Shown: positions 9,451 to 17,580 of the stretch, in pieces
Layout of the letters: every line of letters starts with the position of its first letter
How positions within the stretch are numbered: position 1 is the stretch's first letter
Assembly (NCBI GenBank): GCA_017853315.1
Contig: JAFMJW010000015.1
Coordinates: 1-32,693, forward strand
Length of the DNA stretch: 32,693 bases
Reading direction: 5' to 3'
Source of the DNA: Alphaproteobacteria bacterium
GTDB lineage: Bacteria; Desulfobacterota; Binatia; UBA12015
Translations under genes and position numbers: made by a program
Notes under the pieces: generated by a model
What the model was told of the DNA's origin: nothing
Databases searched by the model: none
Seen by the model: only the letters and a program-made list of their open reading frames with translations

Positions 9451-12093
9451 ATGGCAGACGTCCGCTCGATCGACCCCGCACGCCTTCCCAAGCACTTCGA
9501 CTCGGCGGAGGCCGAGGCCCGCTGGCACGCCGCCTGGGACCGGCTCGGGCTGCACCGATGGGACCCGGCGCGCCCCCGCGAGGAGACCTTCGTCGTCGAC
9601 ACGCCGCCGCCGACGGTGTCCGGCTCGCTCCACGTCGGGCACGTGTTCTCCTACACGCACGCCGACGTGCTGGCCCGCCAACGGCGCATGCGCGGGGGCA
9701 ACGTCTTCTACCCGATGGGCTGGGACGACAACGGGCTCCCCACCGAGCGCCGCGTCCAGAACCACTACGGCGTGCGGTGCGACCCGGCGACGCCGAGCGT
9801 CGCGGAGCTCCGGCTCGACCCCGCGACGGACCCCAAGGCGCCGCCACGCCTGCTCTCGCGACCCGACTTCATCCGCGCCTGCCTCGAACTCACGCGCCGC
9901 GACGAGGAGGCGTTCAAGTCGCTGTGGCGCCGCATCGGCCTCTCGATCGACTGGCACGAGGAGTACTCGACGATCGACGACCGCTGCCGGCACGTCGCGC
10001 AGGCGAGTTTCCGCGACCTCTGGGAGAAGGGCCACGTCTACAGCGTCGAGGCGCCGACGATGTGGGACGTCGACTTCCAGACCGCGGTCGCGCAGGCCGA
10101 GGTCGAGGACCGACCGACGCGCGGTGCGTTCCACGACGTCGCCTTCGGCGTCGAGGGCGGCGACGCGTCCTTCACGATCGCGACGACGCGACCCGAGCTG
10201 CTGCCCGCCTGCGTCGGCGTGACCGCGCATCCCGACGACGCGCGCTACGCGCCCCTGTTCGGACGACGCGCGATCACGCCGGTCTTCGGCGTGCCGGTGC
10301 CGATCTTCCCGAGCGAGCTCGCCGACCCCGAGAAGGGCACCGGCATCCTCATGGTCTGCACCTTCGGCGACGCGACCGACGTGACCTGGTGGCGCGAGCA
10401 GCGCCTCGCGCTGCGCCAGGTGCTGGGCCGCAACGGTCGCTTCGTGCCGGTCGAGTTCGGCACGCCGGGCTGGGAGAGCACGCGCGCCGAGGCCGCGAAC
10501 CGCGCCTACGCCGCGATCGCCGGCAAGGCGACCGGCGGCGCCCGCCAGGCGATCGTCGAGATGCTGCGCGACCCGGCCCACGCCGCGACCGGCGACGGGC
10601 AGCCCGCGCTGCGCGCCGAGCCGCGGCCGATCGAGCACTCGGTCAAGTACTACGAGAAGGGCGACCGCCCGCTCGAGTTCGTCTCGAGCCGCCAGTGGTT
10701 CGTGCGGCTGCTCGACAAGAAGGACGCACTGCTGGCGAAGGGGGACGAGGTGCGCTGGCACCCGGACTTCATGCGGCTGCGCTACCGCAACTGGACCGAG
10801 AACCTGAACTCCGACTGGTGCATCAGCCGCCAGCGCTACTTCGGGGTGCCCTTCCCGGTCTGGTACCCGCTCGACGAGAGCGGCGCGCCGCGGCACGACC
10901 ATCCGATCGTCGCGCCCGCCGAGAGCCTGCCGGTCGACCCGACGACCGACGTGCCGCCCGGCTTCTCGCCGGAGCAGCGCGACCGGCCCGGCGGGTTCAC
11001 CGCGGAGACCGACGTCTACGACACCTGGTTCACGAGCTCGCTCACGCCGCAGATCAGCTCGCGCTGGAGCCTCGAGCCGGACCGCCACCGCAAGCTCTTC
11101 CCGGCCGACATCCGGCCGCAGAGCCACGAGATCATCCGCACCTGGGCGTTCTACACGATCGCCAAGGCGATGCTGCACGAGGACACGATCCCGTGGCACC
11201 ACGTGATCGTGTCGGGCTGGATCCTCGACCCCGACCGCAAGAAGATGTCGAAGAGCAAGGGCAACGTCGTCACCCCGATGCACCTGCTCGACGAGCACGG
11301 CGCCGACGGCGTGCGCTACTGGGCGGCGTCGGCGCGGCTCGGCATGGACACGGCCTTCGACGACAAGGTGCTGAAGGTCGGCAAGCGCCTCGTCACGAAG
11401 CTGTTCAACGCCGGCAAGTTCGTCCTCGGGCAGGAGGGGCCGGCGACGCCCGTCACCGCCGAGCTCGACCGCGCCTTCGTGCACCGGCTCTCGCTGCTCG
11501 TCGAGCGGGCGAGCGCGTCGTTCGACGGCTTCGACTACGCGCACGCGCTGCAGGACACCGAGGCCTTCTTCTGGCAGGACTTCACCGACAGCTACCTCGA
11601 GCTCGCCAAGGGCCGGGCGCGCGACGGGCGCGACGGCTCGGCGATCGCGGCGCTGCGACTCGGCCTGAACGTGCTGCTCCGGTTGTTCGCTCCGGTGCTG
11701 CCGTACATCACCGAGGAGGTGTGGTCGTGGGCGTTCGCGGCCGAGACCGGCCACGAGAGCATCCACCGGGCCCCGTGGCCGACGGTCGAGGAACTCCGCG
11801 CGGTTGCCGGGCCCGCCGACCCGGCGTGCTTCGACGCGGCCGTCGCCTGCCTGGGCGCGATCCACAAGGCGAAGACCGAGGGCGGGGTCTCGATCGGACG
11901 CGAGGTCGAGCGCCTGCGGCTCGCGGCGCACCCCGACGCTCTCGCCCGCGTGGCGCCGGTCCTGGGCGACGTGCTCGCGACCGCGCGCGTCGCCGCCCAC
12001 GACCTGGTGCCGCGAGCCGATCTCGCCGACGGCTCCTTCGAGGTCGTCGAGGCGACCTTCGCCCCGCCGCCGGCGGGCGGCAAGGACGGCTGA
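9451..12093 (+). CDS. valS: Valyl-tRNA synthetase, archaeal-type short form
   Basis: Class I aminoacyl-tRNA synthetase that charges tRNA-Val and edits mischarged Thr; 880 residues. The HIGH-type motif is HVGH (61-64) after TPPPTVSGSL, and KMSKS is at 598-602. The CP1 editing domain shows ATTRPELLPACVGVTAHP. The stretch PMGWDDNGLPTERRVQN is the signature of the form found in archaea, Rickettsia and some actinobacteria rather than the E. coli form. The C-terminus ends after a short anticodon-binding region and lacks the long coiled-coil tRNA arm of standard bacterial ValS. The next gene begins five bases after the stop, so the two are probably co-transcribed. No T-box or leader is visible in the 76-bp upstream gap. 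Confidence 0.95.
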   Translation: MADVRSIDPARLPKHFDSAEAEARWHAAWDRLGLHRWDPARPREETFVVDTPPPTVSGSLHVGHVFSYTHADVLARQRRMRGGNVFYPMGWDDNGLPTERRVQNHYGVRCDPATPSVAELRLDPATDPKAPPRLLSRPDFIRACLELTRRDEEAFKSLWRRIGLSIDWHEEYSTIDDRCRHVAQASFRDLWEKGHVYSVEAPTMWDVDFQTAVAQAEVEDRPTRGAFHDVAFGVEGGDASFTIATTRPELLPACVGVTAHPDDARYAPLFGRRAITPVFGVPVPIFPSELADPEKGTGILMVCTFGDATDVTWWREQRLALRQVLGRNGRFVPVEFGTPGWESTRAEAANRAYAAIAGKATGGARQAIVEMLRDPAHAATGDGQPALRAEPRPIEHSVKYYEKGDRPLEFVSSRQWFVRLLDKKDALLAKGDEVRWHPDFMRLRYRNWTENLNSDWCISRQRYFGVPFPVWYPLDESGAPRHDHPIVAPAESLPVDPTTDVPPGFSPEQRDRPGGFTAETDVYDTWFTSSLTPQISSRWSLEPDRHRKLFPADIRPQSHEIIRTWAFYTIAKAMLHEDTIPWHHVIVSGWILDPDRKKMSKSKGNVVTPMHLLDEHGADGVRYWAASARLGMDTAFDDKVLKVGKRLVTKLFNAGKFVLGQEGPATPVTAELDRAFVHRLSLLVERASASFDGFDYAHALQDTEAFFWQDFTDSYLELAKGRARDGRDGSAIAALRLGLNVLLRLFAPVLPYITEEVWSWAFAAETGHESIHRAPWPTVEELRAVAGPADPACFDAAVACLGAIHKAKTEGGVSIGREVERLRLAAHPDALARVAPVLGDVLATARVAAHDLVPRADLADGSFEVVEATFAPPPAGGKDG

Positions 12094-12097
12094 GGCG

Positions 12098-13552
12098 GTG
12101 GACGTCGACGCGCTGGTCCGGCCGGGGCGTCGCCAGCTCCTGGTCGCGGGCGAGTGGCGCGAGTCGCTCGACGACTCGCGCTTCCCGGTGGTCGACCCGG
12201 CGACCGGCCGCGCGATCGCCGACGTCGCCGACGCGACGCCCGAGGACGCGCTCGCGGCACTCGCGAAGGCCGAGGCCGCGCGACCCGCGTGGGCCGCGAC
12301 CCCGCCGCGACGGCGCTCCGAGATCCTGCGTCGGGCCTTCGACGGCATGGTCGCGCGCACCGACGCGCTGGCCGAGCTCATGGTGCGCGAGAGCGGCAAG
12401 ACGCTCGCCGACGCGCGCGGCGAGGTCGCCTACGCCGCCGAGTTCCTGCGCTGGTTCTCGGAGGAGGCGGTGCGGCTCGACGGCTCGGTCGCGACCGCGC
12501 CGGGCGGCGCCCACCGGATCGTGGTCGTGCGCAAGCCGGTCGGCACGGCGCTGCTCGTGACGCCGTGGAACTTCCCGGCCGCGATGGTGACGCGCAAGTT
12601 GGCACCCGCGCTCGCGGCGGGCTGCTGCGCGGTCCTGAAGCCGGCGAGCGAGACTCCCCTCACGGCGCTCGCCGTCGCGGGAATCCTCCACGAGGCGGGC
12701 GTGCCCGCCGGCGTGCTCGCCGTGCTGCCGACGACGCGCAACGCGGCACTCGTCGAGGCGGCACTCGACGACCCGCGCGTGCACAAGCTGTCGTTCACCG
12801 GCTCGACCCGGGTCGGACGGCGGCTGCTCGCCCGCGCGGCGGACCGCGTCGTGCGCTGCTCGATGGAGCTCGGGGGCAACGCGCCCTTCGTCGTCTTCGC
12901 CGACGCGGACCTCGACGCCGCGGTCGCGGGCTTCCTCGTCGCGAAGATGCGCAACAACGCCCAGGCCTGCACCTCGGCGAACCGGGTTCTCGTGGAGGCG
13001 CCCGTCGCCGACGAGTTCACCCGGCGCATCGTCCGCGCGATGGGGGCCCTGCGCGTCGGCCCCGGGATCGAGGCGGGCACGCAGCTCGGCCCGCTGGTCG
13101 ACGCGGCCGGACGCGACAAGGTCGACCGGCTGGTCGGTGCCGCGGTGCGCGCCGGGGCGAAGATCCTGTGCGGCGGCACGGTGCCCGAGGGCCCGGGGTT
13201 CTTCTATCCGCCGACCGTGCTCGCCGACGTGGCCGCGGACTCGCCGATCCTGCGCGAGGAGATCTTCGGGCCGGTCGCCCCGGTCGTGGTCTTCCGCGAC
13301 GAGGCCGAGGCCATCCGGCTCGCGAACGACACCGAGCACGGTCTCGTCGCCTACGTCTGGAGTCGCGACCTCGGCCGCGCGCTGCGCGTCGCCGAGGCGA
13401 TCGAGTCGGGCATGGTGGGCGTGAACCGGGGCCTGGTCTCCGACCCGGCCGCCCCGTTCGGCGGGGTGAAGCAGAGCGGCCTCGGCCGGGAAGGCGGGCA
13501 CGAGGGGATCCTCGAGTACACCGAGCAGCGCTACCTGGCCGTCGACTGGTGA
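12098..13552 (+). CDS. NAD(P)-dependent aldehyde dehydrogenase (succinate-semialdehyde dehydrogenase-like)
   Basis: 484 residues, normal for the ALDH superfamily, oxidising an aldehyde to a carboxylate. Visible landmarks are TPWNFPAAMVTRKLAPALAAG (cofactor/Asn region), FTGSTRVGR (glycine motif), general base Glu257 in MELGGNAPFVVF, and catalytic Cys291 in NNAQACTSANR. The EEIFGPVAPV and GVKQSGLGREGG segments follow. The C-terminal pattern is closest to the GabD group (succinate semialdehyde), but specificity is inference. The start chosen is GTG at 12098, five bases after the valS stop. The frame is open further upstream, but only this start begins where ALDH homology begins. No terminator with a T-run follows; a C-run-rich spacer does. 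Confidence 0.92.
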   Translation: MDVDALVRPGRRQLLVAGEWRESLDDSRFPVVDPATGRAIADVADATPEDALAALAKAEAARPAWAATPPRRRSEILRRAFDGMVARTDALAELMVRESGKTLADARGEVAYAAEFLRWFSEEAVRLDGSVATAPGGAHRIVVVRKPVGTALLVTPWNFPAAMVTRKLAPALAAGCCAVLKPASETPLTALAVAGILHEAGVPAGVLAVLPTTRNAALVEAALDDPRVHKLSFTGSTRVGRRLLARAADRVVRCSMELGGNAPFVVFADADLDAAVAGFLVAKMRNNAQACTSANRVLVEAPVADEFTRRIVRAMGALRVGPGIEAGTQLGPLVDAAGRDKVDRLVGAAVRAGAKILCGGTVPEGPGFFYPPTVLADVAADSPILREEIFGPVAPVVVFRDEAEAIRLANDTEHGLVAYVWSRDLGRALRVAEAIESGMVGVNRGLVSDPAAPFGGVKQSGLGREGGHEGILEYTEQRYLAVDW

Positions 13553-13817
13553 GGCGGGCGTCGGCGCCGGGCCTCGGGTCGCCCCCCGGGCCCGGGTGCC
13601 GGAAGCCGGATCCTGGCCCGCCGCCCCGACGTCCCCCCGGCCCAGAGGCCCCTCCCGGGCCCGCGGCCCCCCACCGAGACGGCCCCCCCGGCCGTGAACG
13701 TCCATCCCGTGGGGTGCCCCCCTTGTCGCAACGCTTCGGCAGGGGTACCGATGGAGCCCGGAAGATTTCGACGAACGCGGGCCGCGGCGCCCCGGGAAGA
13801 AGAAGAGGAGGTTCGAC
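13553..13817. other. C-run-rich spacer between aldehyde dehydrogenase and secreted-protein genes
   Basis: 265 bases without a gene. The + strand holds 13 runs of three or more C between 13582 and 13722, so the minus strand has clustered G-runs. A weak promoter-like pair (TTGTCG at 13723, 17 bases, TACCGA) follows, and an AGGAGG ribosome site precedes the next start. Confidence 0.6.
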
Positions 13818-14435
13818 ATGAACGGTTCGATTCGGAAGTTCGCGAAGTGGGGTCTCGTGACCGCCGCCTTCGGATTCTTCGCCGCGACGCAGCTCCTGCC
13901 GTCGGCTGGCGTGTCCGTGGCGCAGGCCGGCCTGATCGACACCGATACGATGGACGACACCTTCGTCCAGCTGAACGACGTCGCGCACCCCGACAAGGAC
14001 ACCTTCACGATCCGCGGGCGGGTCGAGTGCCAGACCGGTCAGGATCCGGTCGCCGACGGCCTGACATACGGCGTGCAGGTGACGGCTCTCGAGTCTTCCC
14101 CCCCGGTTGCGCCGATCCCCTTCCAGTACAATGTCGTGAAGTCGAAGGTCTTCGCGCCGTCGCAGTGCAAGGCGATCTTCCAGGGCCGCAGCCTCTACTG
14201 CAAGGACACGACGGACGGCAGCTTCTTCCGCCTGCGCCGGTCCTCGTCGCCGACGAAGTTCCGCGTCAACACGGTCGTGCGGCGGCAGGAGTTCGTCGAC
14301 CCGGCCAAGCCGTTCGGGCTGCCGCTCGCGGGCGACGTGCTCTTCGCGAACTTCCACTGGTTCGGCGAGACCGACTCGAACCTGTGCCGAGTGAGCCACA
14401 ACGGCGAGCGCTCGACCTGTCGCGTGAAGGACTGA
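13818..14435 (+). CDS. Secreted protein of unknown function (shares a module with 28481-29053)
   Basis: 205 residues with a clear Sec signal peptide: a basic start (SIRKFAKWG), a hydrophobic core, and a likely cut after AQA at residue 37. The start ATG has AGGAGG eight bases upstream, one of the strongest ribosome sites in the window, which suggests good expression. The mature part has five cysteines and no transmembrane segment. I do not recognise a named family. Residues 61-77 (DTFTIRGRVECQTGQDP) align without gaps to DSLTFHARIAPASAIDP in the protein at 28481. Near the C-terminus GDVLFANFHWFGETDS resembles GDDLFNNIGTWTQTKK there. It is probably a beta-rich exported protein. It stands alone between a C-run-rich spacer and a strong hairpin. 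Confidence 0.85.
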   Translation: MNGSIRKFAKWGLVTAAFGFFAATQLLPSAGVSVAQAGLIDTDTMDDTFVQLNDVAHPDKDTFTIRGRVECQTGQDPVADGLTYGVQVTALESSPPVAPIPFQYNVVKSKVFAPSQCKAIFQGRSLYCKDTTDGSFFRLRRSSSPTKFRVNTVVRRQEFVDPAKPFGLPLAGDVLFANFHWFGETDSNLCRVSHNGERSTCRVKD

Positions 14436-14476
14436 GGACCTGAGCGGGGCGGGCCAGCGCCCGCCTCTCCTCTCCC

Positions 14477-14512
14477 GCGGGGCGGGTGCCGCGAACGCGG
14501 CACCCGCCCCGC
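14477..14512 (+). terminator. Strong hairpin after the secreted-protein gene
   Basis: A perfect 16-bp inverted repeat (arms 14477-14492 and 14497-14512) with a GAAC loop lies 41 bases after the stop at 14435. It is followed by CTCGTTTC, so the T-tract is weak. A Rho-independent terminator for the small secreted-protein gene is the simplest reading. It also separates that gene from the nitrilase-like gene that starts at 14670. Confidence 0.65.
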
Positions 14513-14669
14513 CTCGTTTCGCCCCGGAATCCGGGAGGCTCTCGCGGCAGGGAGACTGCGCGGCCTCGAAACCGACGTCGCAAGCCGTCGAAGCCGGCGC
14601 GGGGCCGGGCGGGCCGCGCCCCGCTCGACGCGGGTTCCCCGGCCGTGCGCCCGTTGATAGGCGTCGGCC

Positions 14670-17495
14670 ATGCGCACGAAGGCCCGACCTCGACCGGCCC
14701 GCCTCCCCGGGGCTCTCCTCGCCGCGACCCTGGCCTGGGCCCGCACCGGACCGGCGGAAGCCGCCCCGGTGCGGGTGTTCCTCGTGAACCACGAGGTGAG
14801 GATCGAGGACGCGGTCGACGTGGCGGGCTTCCGCGCGAGGTTGCGCGCCCTGTTCGACGCGCGCGCGCGCGGCCCCGGCCTCGTGCAGGACGGCGTCGAC
14901 GACGTCGCCTCGCGCCTCCGGCCGCGCGACGAAGGAGCCCCAGCCCTCGCCGTCGTCCACCTGCCCGAGGACACGGGTCTCGTCGCGGCACTGGTCGGCT
15001 CGCGCGGGTCCGGGGCGCGCGCGGTCGACTCCTCGACGCTCGCGTTCGCGAGCCTGCTCGCGCCGTACGGACCCGTGATCGACCGCTACGAGGCGCGCTG
15101 GCCCGCGCTCGTCGCGCAGCCGATCCGCGGGCTCGTCGTCGCGCTGACCGACGTCCTCTACCGCACGGTCTACGAGACCTGCCGCGAGCTGGCGCGCGAG
15201 CACGGCGTCCACCTGTCGGTGTCGCTCAACGCGGCGACCGCGCGCCGGGTCGAAGCGAGCGCGGACCCGGCACTCGTCGCGCTGCTGCGCGGCCCCGACG
15301 AGCCCGGCCGCGCGTACGCGTGGGAGGCGACCTCGGACCTGCCGCGCAACGTCGTCTGGCTGTTCGAGCCTTCCGGCGAGATCCTCGTGCCGGACGGCCG
15401 GGGCGGGCTCCTGCGCTCGCCGAGCGAGACCGGCGGCGAGATCCGGCCGAGCGCCTCGAAGGCGTATCTCACCCCGATCGAGCAGGGGCTCGACAAGCCG
15501 GGCGGCGGCCTCTCGCTCGCCGCCGGGGCCGTCCGCGACCTCGACGTCCTCGACACCCCGGTCGGAGCGATCGGCGTGGTCATCTCGAAGGACGCGTGGA
15601 TGCCCGACGTGAACGAGCGCCTCGACGCGAAGGGCGCGAACTTCACGCTGCAGTCCGAGGCCTTCTCCGGCTGGGCATTCGCCGCTCGTCCGTGGGATCC
15701 CGACGTCTTCAAGGAGAGCGGCTTCGGCAACCTGCAGGGACGCGCGGGCTTCCGCTTCTCGGCCTCGCCGAGTCTCGTCGGCAACCTGTTCGACGTGACC
15801 TTCGACGGCCAGGGCGCGATCCTCGAGAAGCGACGCGAGAAGCCCCGCCCGCCCCGGCGCACCGAGCGCAACGGCTGGCTCGGCCAGCTCGCCGACTCGG
15901 GTTTCGTCGCGGTCGCGCCGTGGGTGCTCCCCGACCCCGCGCCGCCGGGATCGCCCGGGTCGTCGACGTCGCTCGCGGAGCGACGCGCGTGGCTCGCCGA
16001 GCGCGGAGCGCTCCTGCGCCCCGGCTCGGGCGTGGCCTGCTCCTCGACGGTCGAGGTCGGCGCCTGCGAGGGCGGCTACCGCGAGTCGGTCGTGTTCGCG
16101 GACCTCGAACTGCCGACCGGGCCGCTCGTCTCGGGCACGCCCGCGGGCGACGACTTCGCCGCACGCCCGGTCGCCGAGGGACTCGCTCCCGCGCGCTTCG
16201 GGTCGAGCTTCGCGCTCGCACCCGGCGGACCGGGACGACAGCGCCACCCGCGAGTCGCCGCCGACGGCGACCTCGTCGCGATCGCCTGGGACGACACGGC
16301 CGACGGGCCCGTCCCCCGGGTGCGGCTCGCGATCTCGACCGACGGCGGGCGAAGCTTCTCCGCGCCGATCGCTGCGGGCGGGCCGGGGGCCCTCCCGGGC
16401 TTCGAGGGCGCCGAGCTCCTGCCCGACGTCGAGATCGCGCGCGGCGAGATCCGCGTCGCATGGCAGGTGTTCGCCGACGCGCTCGACGACGACTCCGGCG
16501 CGATCGCCCTCGCGGCCTTCGGCGCGGACGGGCGCGTGCGCGTGCCGGTCACGCGGGTGGACGGCGGCGCGGCGCTGCCGGGCGCGGGGCGCTGGCACCC
16601 CGCGCTCGCGACCCTTCGCGGCGGCGACCCGCTCGTCGCCTGGGTCGACGAGCGCGACGCCGGCCCCGACGGCGTCGCCTTCGAGCACGTCCACGCCGCG
16701 CGCGGCCGGCGAACGGGTCCGGGGTTCTCGTTCGACGCGGCCGTGCGCGTCGGCGGAGGCAGGCCCGTGCCGCTCGCGGAAGCCTTCGACGACGAGTGGG
16801 CACCCGACGTCGCCGTCGATCGCGAGGGACGCGTCCTGGTCGCGTGGGTCGGCTTCCGCGACTACTCGTGGGACGTCTGGACGGCGCGCTCGACCGACGA
16901 GGGCGCGAGCTTCGCGGCTCCGCTGCGGGTGAACGGCGGATCCCGGGAGGAGCGGATCTGCGACGCCCCGCACCTGCTCGCGCTCGACGACGGCACGACG
17001 CTGCTCGCGTGGACCGACCTCCGCGACCGGCGCCCCGACACCGACGTGCGCCTCGCGGGAACCGGCGACGGAGGCGCGTCGTGGTCCGCCGATCGCGTGC
17101 TCGAAGACTCGTCGCTGCGCGAGGACCCCGACGTCGACGTCCCGAGCGACCAGGCGCGCGTGGCCCTCGCGACGGCCGGTGGACGCGCGCTGGCCGCCTG
17201 GCAGGACGACCGCGAGGGCAACGCCGACCTGTTCTTCTCGCCGCTCGGCCGCGGCGCGTCGGCCGCGACGTCCGCCCTCCCCGAGCGCCTCGACGACGGC
17301 GGATCCGGACCGAGCGGGCAGTTCCGGCCCGACCTCGCGGCGACCGGCTCCGATCCCCCTCGCTGCCTCGCCGCCTGGGAGGACGACCGCGACGGGCGAC
17401 TACGGATCCGCGTCGCGAGCACGCCCTGTGTCGCGGGAACCGGCCCCCGCCTGTCGGTCGGCTCCCGCGGGATCCCGACCCTCGAACGGCGGTGA
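14670..17495 (+). CDS. Secreted nitrilase-like domain fused to Asp-box beta-propeller repeats
   Basis: 941 residues with a Sec signal peptide (ending near AEA-AP, residue 32). Residues 33-370 look like the carbon-nitrogen hydrolase (nitrilase) fold: HLPEDTG gives the expected Glu100, SKAYLTPIEQ gives Lys264, and the nucleophile segment reads GAIGVVISKDAWMPD. There the usual Cys is Ser306, so normal thiol amidase chemistry is unlikely. After a linker, residues 520-920 carry repeated propeller blades with Asp-box motifs: STDGGRSF (556), STDEGASF (741) and GDGGASW (near 800), plus repeated AWxD/AWVDxRD strands. Such repeats occur in sialidases and other sugar- or protein-binding propellers; I see no sialidase active-site Arg triad I can assign. 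It is exported, but its substrate or ligand is unknown. Confidence 0.82.
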   Translation: MRTKARPRPARLPGALLAATLAWARTGPAEAAPVRVFLVNHEVRIEDAVDVAGFRARLRALFDARARGPGLVQDGVDDVASRLRPRDEGAPALAVVHLPEDTGLVAALVGSRGSGARAVDSSTLAFASLLAPYGPVIDRYEARWPALVAQPIRGLVVALTDVLYRTVYETCRELAREHGVHLSVSLNAATARRVEASADPALVALLRGPDEPGRAYAWEATSDLPRNVVWLFEPSGEILVPDGRGGLLRSPSETGGEIRPSASKAYLTPIEQGLDKPGGGLSLAAGAVRDLDVLDTPVGAIGVVISKDAWMPDVNERLDAKGANFTLQSEAFSGWAFAARPWDPDVFKESGFGNLQGRAGFRFSASPSLVGNLFDVTFDGQGAILEKRREKPRPPRRTERNGWLGQLADSGFVAVAPWVLPDPAPPGSPGSSTSLAERRAWLAERGALLRPGSGVACSSTVEVGACEGGYRESVVFADLELPTGPLVSGTPAGDDFAARPVAEGLAPARFGSSFALAPGGPGRQRHPRVAADGDLVAIAWDDTADGPVPRVRLAISTDGGRSFSAPIAAGGPGALPGFEGAELLPDVEIARGEIRVAWQVFADALDDDSGAIALAAFGADGRVRVPVTRVDGGAALPGAGRWHPALATLRGGDPLVAWVDERDAGPDGVAFEHVHAARGRRTGPGFSFDAAVRVGGGRPVPLAEAFDDEWAPDVAVDREGRVLVAWVGFRDYSWDVWTARSTDEGASFAAPLRVNGGSREERICDAPHLLALDDGTTLLAWTDLRDRRPDTDVRLAGTGDGGASWSADRVLEDSSLREDPDVDVPSDQARVALATAGGRALAAWQDDREGNADLFFSPLGRGASAATSALPERLDDGGSGPSGQFRPDLAATGSDPPRCLAAWEDDRDGRLRIRVASTPCVAGTGPRLSVGSRGIPTLERR

Positions 17496-17580
17496 CGGGT
17501 CTCGCGGACGAGTTGGACGTTTCACGATTTCCGCGCGACGGGATGGTGACAGGGCTCACCGAATCGAATAGCGACCGGGC

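Noticed and set aside
7603-12399. Very long open frames antisense to valS, the aldehyde dehydrogenase and other genes
   Set aside because: In this GC-rich sequence stop codons are rare in several frames. The predicted peptides are Arg/Pro/Ala-rich with no family motifs, while the sense frames have clear domains.
13723-13751. Sigma-70-like promoter TTGTCG-17-TACCGA before the secreted-protein gene
   Set aside because: The -10 half matches only two of six consensus bases, which is too weak to list as a promoter.
14670-17495. Annotation as a true sialidase
   Set aside because: Asp boxes are present, but I could not assign the catalytic Arg triad, Tyr/Glu pair or acid Asp of sialidases. Asp boxes alone do not show sialidase activity.
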